Translations under genes and position numbers: made by a program
Origin: Halosimplex carlsbadense 2-9-1
GTDB lineage: Archaea; Halobacteriota; Halobacteria; Halobacteriales; Haloarculaceae
Assembly (NCBI RefSeq): GCF_000337455.1
Contig: NZ_AOIU01000036.1
Coordinates: forward strand, 140,975 to 204,974
DNA length: 64,000 nucleotides
Reading direction: 5' to 3'
Shown: positions 57,612-64,000 of the stretch, in pieces
How the letters are laid out: every line of letters begins with the position of its first letter
How positions within the stretch are numbered: the stretch's first letter is position 1
The notes under the pieces: generated by a model
The model's database searches: none
Seen by the model: the letters and a program-made list of their open reading frames with translations, nothing else
What the model was told of the DNA's origin: nothing

Positions 57612-58189
57612 TCCCGGACGGCGACGGCGCCGCCCTCGACGACGGCGACGGTCACGAACACCTTCACCACGTCCGGGACGGCGTACGGAGCCATGAGTCC
57701 GGCCGCCCTCCCGACGGAGACCCCCAGTACCTCCGCCATCCACGGGAGACCGACCGCGTAGACGACGACGAGCCCCGCGGCCACCGCCACGAGTTCGACC
57801 GGGACGGACAGCTCCGAGACGGGTCGCACCTCGATCCCACGATGGGCGACCGCACCGACGACGACCGCCGACAGCGCGAACCCGACGAGGAAGCCACCGG
57901 TCCGCCCGCCGAAGTGGCCGATGCCCGCCGCGCCGTTCGAGAACACCGGCGCGCCCGCCGTCCCCGCCGCGAGGTACAGCGCCATCGCGAACCCACCCCA
58001 CAGCGGGCCGAGCACCAGCCCGGCGAGGAAGGGGCCGAACGGCTGCAGCGAGAACGGCACCCCGACGCTCGGGATCGGGATCGACAGCTGTGCGAGCGCC
58101 GCCGTCAGCGCGGCCAGTACCGCCGCCCCCGCCAGGTTTCGCACCGTGTCGTCGCCCACGAGGTCGACCGATTCGTACTCCTGTGCCAT
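57608..58189 (-). CDS. bioY: Biotin transporter substrate-binding subunit
   Basis: 193 residues, six hydrophobic helices. VGVPFSLQPFGPFLAGLVLG and FGGRTGGFLVGFALSAVVVG are BioY signatures, including the GGRTGGF loop near the biotin pocket. With bioM and bioN downstream, a full BioMNY transporter is encoded. The promoter probably lies between 58190 and 58220 (TATA-like atttac). Confidence 0.93.
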   Translation of the reverse strand: MAQEYESVDLVGDDTVRNLAGAAVLAALTAALAQLSIPIPSVGVPFSLQPFGPFLAGLVLGPLWGGFAMALYLAAGTAGAPVFSNGAAGIGHFGGRTGGFLVGFALSAVVVGAVAHRGIEVRPVSELSVPVELVAVAAGLVVVYAVGLPWMAEVLGVSVGRAAGLMAPYAVPDVVKVFVTVAVVEGGAVAVRE

Positions 58190-58304
58190 GGGCCACCCTG
58201 CTCCGTCAACCGGTAAATAGTCACTGGTATACGAGATCGGCCGGGCAGATGCCGGCCGCGACCGCCGACCGGGGATTTACCTCCCGACAGTTCGCAGTCG
58301 GCCC

Positions 58305-59123
58305 ATGGAACACGTCACCGTCCAGGGCGTCGAGGTCCCCGCTGTCGGCCTCGGGACGTGGCAGCTCACCGGTCGAGAGTGCTACGAGACGGTCTCGGCC
58401 GCGCTCGAACTCGGCTATCGCCACATCGACACCGCCCAGATGTACGACAACGAAGAGCAAGTGGGTCGCGCCCTCGCTGACTCGGCCGTGGACCGCGAGG
58501 ACGTGTGGATCACGACTAAGGTCACGCCGGGCAACGCCCGCCGCGACGACGTGGTCGAGAGTACCCGGGAGAGCCTCGATAGACTTGGAACCGACTACGT
58601 CGATCTGCTCCTGCTCCACTGGCCGAACCCGCTCGTCTCCTTCCGCGACACCGCCCGCGGCATGGCCGAACTGCGCGACGACGGCCAGATCCGCCACGCC
58701 GGCGTCAGCAACTTCCGCCGCTGGCGCCTGCGGCGCGCCCGCGAGAAGTCGACCGTCCCCATTCTCGCCGACCAGGTGCGATTCCACCCCTTCTACACCC
58801 ACGGGGCGCTCCGCGAGTACTGCGCCAAAGTCGACACGATGCTCACGGCCTACAGCCCGCTCGCCCACGGTGGCCTGCTCGACGACCCCGTCCTCACCGA
58901 GATCGGCGAGCGCCACGACAAGACCCCCGTCCAGGTCGCGCTCCGGTGGGTCACGGGCTTCGAGAACGTCGCCACCATTCCCAAGACCACCTCCCGCGAG
59001 CACCTCCGCCAGAACGCCGCGATCTTCGACTTCGAACTCACCGACGACGAGCGCGACCGGATCGCCCGCCCTTCCTACCTGAAGTCCACTGGCCTCTTTC
59101 TCCGCAACGAGATGGGGATCTGA
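58305..59123 (+). CDS. Aldo/keto reductase
   Basis: 272 residues, a TIM barrel. The catalytic tetrad is visible: Asp and Tyr in HIDTAQMYDNEEQVG, Lys in VWITTKVTPGN, His in LLLLHWPNPL. C-terminal NADP-binding segments are VATIPKTTSREHL and DDERDRIARP. Reduces aldehydes or ketones such as 2,5-diketogluconate or methylglyoxal; the substrate is not predictable. Single gene with its own promoter. Confidence 0.92.
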   Translation: MEHVTVQGVEVPAVGLGTWQLTGRECYETVSAALELGYRHIDTAQMYDNEEQVGRALADSAVDREDVWITTKVTPGNARRDDVVESTRESLDRLGTDYVDLLLLHWPNPLVSFRDTARGMAELRDDGQIRHAGVSNFRRWRLRRAREKSTVPILADQVRFHPFYTHGALREYCAKVDTMLTAYSPLAHGGLLDDPVLTEIGERHDKTPVQVALRWVTGFENVATIPKTTSREHLRQNAAIFDFELTDDERDRIARPSYLKSTGLFLRNEMGI

Positions 59124-59161
59124 GTGGCCGAACCTGGAGATCAGCCACAGTGGCGCACGCT

Positions 59162-59185
59162 GTCGCGCGCTTTCGTGCGCGCGAC
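59162..59185 (+). terminator. GC-rich hairpin downstream of the aldo/keto reductase
   Basis: GTCGCGCGC (59162-59170) and GCGCGCGAC (59177-59185) are perfect complements around a six-base loop. It stands 39 bases after the stop codon. Archaeal terminators rely more on T-runs, which are missing here, so it may be an mRNA-stabilising structure. Confidence 0.4.
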
Positions 59186-59473
59186 GGAACCGTGCGAGGG
59201 ATGAGGAGCGCAACGGAGTGAGCAGCGAGGGAGCGGAGCTCCCTCGGGCCATGCGGGCGACTCGCGGGTCGCCCGCAGACACCGCAATCGGCTGGGGAGG
59301 TGTGTGGCCGTCGGCGGTGCCGTGCGGGGCGGTAGCTGCCGCGGTGCCGTGCGGTTCCTGGTGGACTGAAAGGGCGAGGCCCGCTCGCGTTCACGTGGTC
59401 GCCTGAGCGACCCCTATCCGAAGCGGCCCTCGACCGCGAGGATATGTCGTTCAGCGACCGCGAGCGGGCCGAG

Positions 59474-59549
59474 GGCTTTCAGCGCCTGCTGTCAGGTGCG
59501 GTCGCTCCTCCAGCTAGCGAGCGGGGCGGGGCTTTCAGCGCCTGCTGTC
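59474..59549. repeat. 20-bp direct repeat, 56-bp period
   Basis: GGCTTTCAGCGCCTGCTGTC occurs at 59474-59493 and 59530-59549. The bases before each copy are also similar (gcgggccgag and gcggggcgg). This looks like a local tandem duplication inside decaying non-coding DNA. Confidence 0.5.
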
Positions 59550-59604
59550 CCCAGCGAGCACGGTTGAGGCGATTCAGAGCGAATTGGGCGATCCGGTTCA
59601 GGGC

Positions 59605-59790
59605 TCACTCCCGTTCGGACTCCAGTTCCTCGACGCACTCCTGCAGTTCGTCGACCTCCCGGTCCCGGCGAAGCGCGCGCTTCAGGAAGACACCGACGAT
59701 CAACACCACCGGGACCGACAGCACGGTCGCGAACAGGAGGATGGTCAGCAGTTCCGCACCGCCGCCGGACTGGAGGGGGAGGGGAACCAT
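59605..59790 (-). CDS. Small membrane protein with coiled-coil tail
   Basis: 61 residues: a short polar start, one transmembrane helix (LLTILLFATVLSVPVVLIVG), a basic patch (KRALRRDR), then an acidic heptad-like tail (EVDELQECVEELESERE). The positive patch places the tail in the cytosol. Comparable small proteins are common in haloarchaea. Function unknown. Confidence 0.65.
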   Translation of the reverse strand: MVPLPLQSGGGAELLTILLFATVLSVPVVLIVGVFLKRALRRDREVDELQECVEELESERE

Positions 59791-59942
59791 TGTCGGCCGT
59801 GGAACCGCCCTGCGGTTGGGTCTTACGGACCGGTGGGCGTGGGCTCGATGTGGGGCTATCCGAGCGCGTTCGATCGACCAGGCACGAGAGAGATTCCCAC
59901 GCCGACCACAGGTTGATTGACGGGTCCGGCCAACTCTCGCCC

Positions 59943-60326
59943 ATGGTCGACTCGGGGATCCGACGCTGGAGTTTCACGCGCGACTACGAGGTCGGCGGGG
60001 GACCGTGGCCGACCGAGGACGAGGCGACGGTCGCGTACGACGACGAGGAGACGACGGTCACCGTGAGCGGCGTCTTCTTCGACGGCGGCTCGAACCACGA
60101 GGGCTGTGCCCGGCGAGTCTCGTACGCACCGAACGAACGGCGACTCGCTGTCGACGTGGGCACCGTCTCGACCGGCGAGGAGTTCGTGATGGACCTCGTC
60201 CAGCGGATCCACTACGAGGTCGAAGTCGTCTTCGCCGGCGAACTCCCGGCGGTCACCGAGGTCCGACACGTCTCCGCCCTTGGAAACGAGCAGTTCGCGA
60301 CGACGCTCGAGCAGTCGGAGGCGTGA
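59943..60326 (+). CDS. Hypothetical acidic protein
   Basis: 127 residues from ATG 59943. Beta-rich with many charged residues (ATVAYDDEETTVTVSGVFFD, RVSYAPNERRLAVDVGTVST, RIHYEVEVVFAGELPAVTEV). No signal, cysteine cluster or membrane helix. Upstream in-frame codons have no coding character, which supports this start. It converges on rps7. Family not recognised. Confidence 0.65.
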   Translation: MVDSGIRRWSFTRDYEVGGGPWPTEDEATVAYDDEETTVTVSGVFFDGGSNHEGCARRVSYAPNERRLAVDVGTVSTGEEFVMDLVQRIHYEVEVVFAGELPAVTEVRHVSALGNEQFATTLEQSEA

Positions 60327-60374
60327 ACGAACCAGCGGCTCACGGACGAGCGAAGACGGAAAAGCGGAGAGAGA

Positions 60375-60992
60375 TTACCGGGCAGCGGCGGCGACGCGTT
60401 CCTTCTCCTCTTTCTGGTTGACGGCGTAGGCGGAGACGTCGTCGTTGGCGGCCGAGGCGAGCTGGTTGGCCAGCGCTTCCTCGGCGTCGGTCGGCGTCTT
60501 GAACGAGTCGCTGTAGACGCCCTCGGCGATGAACTTCAGGGCCTGGTCGACGCGGCGCTGGGGCGCGACGTCGACGGCCTTCGGGACCGAGATGCCACCG
60601 TACTTCAGGCGGACGGTCTCCTCGCGCGGGGCGGCGTTCTCCACGGCGGAGACGAGGACCTGGACGGGGTTCTCGTCGGTGCGCTCGTGGATGATGTCGA
60701 AGGCGTCGCGCGTGATGCGCATGACCTTCTGCTTGTCGCCGGTGTTCTCCTCGGTCTGCATGAGTCGGTTGATCAGCCGCTCGACGATGCTGATCTCGGA
60801 CTTCTGGAACTGCTTGCCGGCGTGGCGACCCATCGTGTGGGCGATGGGGGTGACGGTGATGTAGCGCTCGGTCGAGGGGTCAGAGTAGTCGATGTTGGTG
60901 ACCTCCCACTCGCCGAAGAGCTTGGCGGGCGCGTCCTCGTCGTCTGTCCCGGCCGGGGCCTCGGGCTCGGGGGCTTCGTCGTCAGCACTCAT
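60375..60992 (-). CDS. rps7: Small ribosomal subunit protein uS7
   Basis: 205 residues, archaeal length with an acidic N-terminal extension. Conserved parts: SIVERLINRLMQTEENTGDK, NPVQVLVSAVENAAPREETV, VDVAPQRRVDQALKFIAEG and the closing ALANQLASAANDDVSAYAVN. It nucleates assembly of the 30S head. It starts two bases after the rps12 stop. Confidence 0.97.
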   Translation of the reverse strand: MSADDEAPEPEAPAGTDDEDAPAKLFGEWEVTNIDYSDPSTERYITVTPIAHTMGRHAGKQFQKSEISIVERLINRLMQTEENTGDKQKVMRITRDAFDIIHERTDENPVQVLVSAVENAAPREETVRLKYGGISVPKAVDVAPQRRVDQALKFIAEGVYSDSFKTPTDAEEALANQLASAANDDVSAYAVNQKEEKERVAAAAR

Positions 60993-60994
60993 GA

Positions 60995-61423
60995 TTATCG
61001 GACCGGTTTCTCCGCGTTGCCGCGAACGAGTTCGATCATCGAGACGCCGTTGACCTTCTCGACCTTGTAGTTGACACCCGAGAGGTCGCCCATCGCGCGA
61101 CCCTTCGCGCCGCCGATGCCGGCGATGGTGACCTCGTCGTGCTCGTCGATGAACGAGATAGCGCCGTCACCGGGACAGAACGCGGTGACCTGCTTCCCGT
61201 TCTTGATGAGCTGGACCCGGACGCATTTCCGGATCGCGGAGTTGGGCTGTTTCGCTTCGATACCGACCTTCTCCAGGACGATGCCACGCCCCTGGGGCGC
61301 GCCCTCCAGCGGGTCGGACTTCTGTCCGAGGCCCCGCTCGCGGCGCGCGTAGTCGGAGTCGGACCACCGATGCTGTTGGCGGTCCTTCTTCAGTTTGCGG
61401 GCGGCGTATTTGCCGTTCGCCAT
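60995..61423 (-). CDS. rps12: Small ribosomal subunit protein uS12
   Basis: 142 residues from ATG 61421-61423. [40 protein letters not shown] and the decoding-centre loop in [20 protein letters not shown] are diagnostic. It shapes the decoding centre. In most haloarchaea nusA and RNA polymerase genes come just before; here a diverging DICT-like gene does, so rps12-rps7 form their own transcript. Confidence 0.98.
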   Translation of the reverse strand: MANGKYAARKLKKDRQQHRWSDSDYARRERGLGQKSDPLEGAPQGRGIVLEKVGIEAKQPNSAIRKCVRVQLIKNGKQVTAFCPGDGAISFIDEHDEVTIAGIGGAKGRAMGDLSGVNYKVEKVNGVSMIELVRGNAEKPVR

Positions 61424-61598
61424 AGTGGCCGTGGATACCCGACGGAGGTACTTAAGCGTCCTCTTTCGGCGCGTGGCCTGTGACGGTCCCACGTGGCCCG
61501 GCCGGAGCGGTTTCCACCCGTTGCGGCCTCGACGACCCCTGCGACACCGGCCCGGGCGACACCGGGTCTTTTGCTGCTGGACGTTCCACACACGAGGT

Positions 61599-62432
61599 AT
61601 GTCCCGTCCGCTCGACGATGTCATCGACGGCCTCGCCGGTGAGCGCCGCGAACTCGTCGCGGTCAACGCCAGCGAAGGGGCGCCGCTCGACGACGTGATG
61701 GCGTATTTCGACCGGTTGAACCTCTCCGACGTGACCCGCGTCGACGACCCCGCGCTCCCCACCGAGACGCTCCTCGCCACCGACGGCGACCGCTGTCTGG
61801 GCGCCGTCGACCTCGGCGACCTCCACGCGTACCTCTTCGACTCCGGTGTCGGCACCGGTGCGCTCACCGACGGCGAGCGAGAGGCGAGCGGCCCGGCGGG
61901 CGACTCACCGACCGGCGCGAACGACGTGGGCCCGCTCACGGAGATCGACGTGGCCGGAGTCCAGCAGTCCCTCGCCCGCCTGGACAACCGGGTGTACACG
62001 GTCACCGGCGAAGCGCGGACACCGATGGTCGGCGTCTCACGCCACATCGAACAGCGGGCGCTGGCCGCCGGCGAGGGGACCGTCCACGCCGGCTTCCAGC
62101 GCCTGTCCCGGTTGCGCGACAAACGCCACACGCTGGACACGTACCTCACGCTCGCCGAACGGGGGATGGACACTAACCTCTACGGCGTGCCCGACTGGCG
62201 ACCGCCGACGGCTGATGGACTGTCGGTCCACGCCGACGACGACGGCGACGTTGTCGGCGACCACTGGTTCGTCGTCGTCGACAGCGACCGGGGCGGCGGC
62301 GCGCTCGTCGCCCGCAAGGACGGCCCCGGCGCCTACACCGGCTTCTGGACGTTCCGTCCGAAGCTGGTCGCAGACGTGGTCGAAACGATCGAGACCGACG
62401 TGCGACCGCGACTCCGACGAATCGGCGAGTGA
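61599..62432 (+). CDS. DICT sensory domain-like protein
   Basis: 277 residues. The first 85 or so residues ([20 protein letters not shown] ...) and the central [26 protein letters not shown] resemble the DICT domain, a sensor-like module first noted beside diguanylate cyclases and two-component systems; the C-terminal [20 protein letters not shown] closes it. Haloarchaea carry several stand-alone copies. No DNA-binding or enzyme domain is present. The ligand is unknown. Confidence 0.72.
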   Translation: MSRPLDDVIDGLAGERRELVAVNASEGAPLDDVMAYFDRLNLSDVTRVDDPALPTETLLATDGDRCLGAVDLGDLHAYLFDSGVGTGALTDGEREASGPAGDSPTGANDVGPLTEIDVAGVQQSLARLDNRVYTVTGEARTPMVGVSRHIEQRALAAGEGTVHAGFQRLSRLRDKRHTLDTYLTLAERGMDTNLYGVPDWRPPTADGLSVHADDDGDVVGDHWFVVVDSDRGGGALVARKDGPGAYTGFWTFRPKLVADVVETIETDVRPRLRRIGE

Positions 62433-62478
62433 CGGACCCTGGCGCCCGCCGAGGCCGATTCGCGAGTGCCGTTCGAAT

Positions 62479-62518
62479 AGACAATAGAAAATAATTTATT
62501 GTCTTCCAATAGTATTGG
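62479..62518 (+). promoter_or_regulatory. AT-rich promoter with two palindromes
   Basis: AGACAATA (62479-62486) pairs with TATTGTCT (62497-62504) around an AT core (gaaaataatt), followed by CCAAT-AGT-ATTGG (62506-62518), directly before the ATG at 62525. The core is a TATA candidate for the glycosyltransferase gene, and the hairpins could also end the upstream DICT-like transcript. Confidence 0.5.
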
Positions 62519-62524
62519 TGGGTC

Positions 62525-64000
62525 ATGGGTGTGACAGATCCAGTGCGGTCGGCGCTCCCGGACGACGTGAGCGAGCGAGTGGACGACTTCGAGTCGGTCG
62601 CGCTCCTGGGTGCGGTCCTCGTGGTCGCGCTGGTGGTCCGTCTCCGCGCGCTGACGGCCGAGAGCCTCTGGATGGACGAGGTGTACTCGATCACGTACGC
62701 GACCGAGCGCTCGACGCTGGCGATACTGACGGAACTTCCCCTCGAAGACCCGCATCCGCCGCTGTACTACCTGTTGCTCCGCGGGTGGACCGCGGTCTTC
62801 GGCGCGAGCAAGGTGGCGACCCGGTCGCTGTCGGTCGTCTTCGGCGTCGCGGCCGTCGGCCTGTTGTTCGCGCTCGGGCGGCGCCTCTACGACCGCGAGA
62901 CCGCTACCATCGGGGCAGCGATGCTGGCGCTGTCGGGAATGCACCTCTACTTCTCGCAGGACACGCGGATGTACTCGCTGTACACCGCGCTGGCGGTCGC
63001 GTCGCTGTACTGGTACGTCCGGCTCGTGTTCGACGGCGACCGCTCCCGGCGAACCGTCGCCGGCTACGTCGCCGCGACGGTACTGCTCGGCTACACGCAC
63101 GTCTTCGGCTTGTTCCTGGTCCTCGCCCAGAACTGCTATCTGGTTGTCCACGCGCTCCGGTCGGAGCGGTCGCGAGCGACCGAGCTCCTCCGGGACTGGG
63201 TCGGCCTGCAGGCCGTGACGGCCCTGTTGCTCGGCCCGTTCCTGGCAGTGCTCGGGATGCGGCTGCTGGGATACCCGCCGTTCGACAGCGCTTCGCCAAC
63301 CTGGATCCCGGTCCCCGAGCCGGGCCTGCTCGTCGACACCGTCGCCCGCTACTTCGAGTACGGCTGGCTGTGGGACTCGTGGGCCATAGGGTTCATCGTC
63401 GCCTCGCTCGCGCTCGCCGGCTGGGCGCTGTTCAGCGACGCCGACCCCGAGCATTCGCCGACCGGACGACTCGACCGACTGCTTCCGTCGCGGCGAGCGA
63501 CCTTCCTGCTGGTCGTCCTCGTCGTGCCGGTCGTGGTCCCGTTCGTCGTCTCGCTGACGGTCGAACCGATCTACCGGGCGAAGTACACCGCCGCGGCGTC
63601 GATCGGACTGTTCCTCCTCGTCGCCCGCGGGATCGCCGAACTCCGCTGGACGCAGATCGGCGCCGGCCGCTTCGCCGTCGCGGGGCTGCTCCTGCTGGCG
63701 ATGGCCGGCTCCGTCGTCGTGCTCCAGGGCTCGCCGCAGAACCCCCAGTGGGAGGGCGCGGTCGAGGGCGTCGAGCGACACGGCGAGGACCCGCACATCG
63801 TCGTCGTCGGCGGCGAGGTGCCCGGGCGGTTCTACCCCACCGTCCACGTCGCCGGCGGGGAGTCGACCACCGCCGTCCGGGCGAGCGAGGCCGACACCGT
63901 CGGAGAAGTCGTCGCGGAACGGCGCGCACGGGGCGACCAGGTCTGGCTGCTCGTCTCGGAGTGGCGGACCAACCGCTCTCAGCGCCGCGCCATCTCCGAG
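62525..64000 (+). CDS. GT39-like membrane glycosyltransferase, C-terminus off the window
   Basis: At least 492 residues; the frame runs off the window end. After a short cytosolic start and first helix (ALLGAVLVVALVVRLRALTA) comes ESLWMDEVYSITYATERSTL with the acidic W-x-D-E motif of the PMT/ArnT (GT39, GT-C) fold, then LPLEDPHPPLYYLLLRGWTA with the usual HPPLY. Ten or more helices follow, and an outside soluble domain begins near residue 400 (EGVERHGEDPHIVVVGGEVP). Such enzymes move sugars from polyprenyl phosphates onto surface molecules. Substrate unknown. Confidence 0.85.
   Translation, partial: MGVTDPVRSALPDDVSERVDDFESVALLGAVLVVALVVRLRALTAESLWMDEVYSITYATERSTLAILTELPLEDPHPPLYYLLLRGWTAVFGASKVATRSLSVVFGVAAVGLLFALGRRLYDRETATIGAAMLALSGMHLYFSQDTRMYSLYTALAVASLYWYVRLVFDGDRSRRTVAGYVAATVLLGYTHVFGLFLVLAQNCYLVVHALRSERSRATELLRDWVGLQAVTALLLGPFLAVLGMRLLGYPPFDSASPTWIPVPEPGLLVDTVARYFEYGWLWDSWAIGFIVASLALAGWALFSDADPEHSPTGRLDRLLPSRRATFLLVVLVVPVVVPFVVSLTVEPIYRAKYTAAASIGLFLLVARGIAELRWTQIGAGRFAVAGLLLLAMAGSVVVLQGSPQNPQWEGAVEGVERHGEDPHIVVVGGEVPGRFYPTVHVAGGESTTAVRASEADTVGEVVAERRARGDQVWLLVSEWRTNRSQRRAISE

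Larger units (their letters stand above)
59124..59604. other. Gene-poor stretch after the aldo/keto reductase
   Basis: 481 bases with no convincing gene. It holds a strong hairpin (59162-59185), GAG-rich motifs of a kind often scattered between haloarchaeal genes (gagcgcaacggagtgag at about 59208-59224), and a 20-bp direct repeat (59474-59493 and 59530-59549). A frame starting ATG 59444 (MSFSDRERAEGFQRLLSG) looks protein-like only for its first part and may be a gene relic. Confidence 0.5.

Noticed and set aside
59444-59920. 158-codon plus-strand frame
   Set aside because: Only the first 18 codons look protein-like; the rest is Ser/Arg-rich and lies antisense to the small membrane protein at 59605-59790.
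1-64000. CRISPR array
   Set aside because: No regularly spaced repeat series with unique spacers was seen in the window; the only tandem series is the in-frame repeat of the YadA-like gene.
1-64000. Insertion sequences or transposases
   Set aside because: No DDE or TnpB/IS200-type protein motifs and no paired terminal repeats next to a transposase frame were found.

Overview
The window is high-GC DNA from a halophilic archaeon of the class Halobacteria. Predicted proteins are strongly acidic, genes overlap at ATGA/GTGA junctions, promoters have TATA boxes about 25-30 bases before starts, and the translation genes are archaeal (EF-1alpha, EF-2, uS7, uS12, uS10). Gene content (B12-dependent ribonucleotide reductase, ArlD/E-type archaellum protein, PGF-CTERM surface protein, a salactin-like actin homologue) fits a Haloarcula/Halosimplex-like lineage, but the genus cannot be fixed from the sequence alone.

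Left host segment (1-26.7 kb): stress and redox genes; a CheW / ParA / ArlD-E locus tied to taxis; a giant RND-type membrane protein co-transcribed with a TrmB-type regulator; a salactin-like filament protein with an unusually structured promoter; a degenerate M24 peptidase; a PGF-CTERM coiled-coil surface protein; a membrane transducer without a sensor domain; a tightly overlapping trpD-trpF-trpE-trpG operon with a TGTAC operator at its predicted transcription start; a rhomboid protease; and nrdJ.

Provirus (26,784-43,483, about 16.7 kb): an integrated element bounded by a 13-bp direct repeat that copies the 3' end of tRNA-Ala(CGC). A leftward integrase operon (ribbon-helix-helix protein, acidic peptide, zinc ribbon, tyrosine recombinase) lies beside attL, next to two rightward PhiH1-type repressors and two small membrane proteins. 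A low-GC accessory stretch (about 31.0-32.7 kb) follows. The rest is a long leftward operon: SWIM protein, RHH/winged-helix regulator, adenine-methylase-like protein, acidic protein, FtsK/A32-like packaging ATPase, small membrane proteins, two presumed jelly-roll capsid proteins, a run of beta-rich proteins with C-terminal membrane anchors, a YadA-head-like repeat protein (candidate spike), and a nuclease-like protein. Size, an ATPase followed by two capsid proteins, and many membrane proteins suggest a tailless icosahedral virus with an internal membrane (SNJ1/SH1 type, order Halopanivirales). No tail genes and no replication initiator are visible.

Right host segment (43.5-64 kb): rpsJ-tef1, a bacterial-type (class II) HMG-CoA reductase, homoserine dehydrogenase with an ACT-domain partner, a secreted protein followed by an ABC-2 exporter, EF-2, a DUF5781-like protein with an HExxH motif, a PQQ-type sugar dehydrogenase, the biotin ECF transporter bioY-bioM-bioN, an aldo/keto reductase, rps12-rps7, a DICT-domain-like protein, and the start of a GT39-like membrane glycosyltransferase. 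The classical str-operon genes are spread over about 18 kb with unrelated genes between them.
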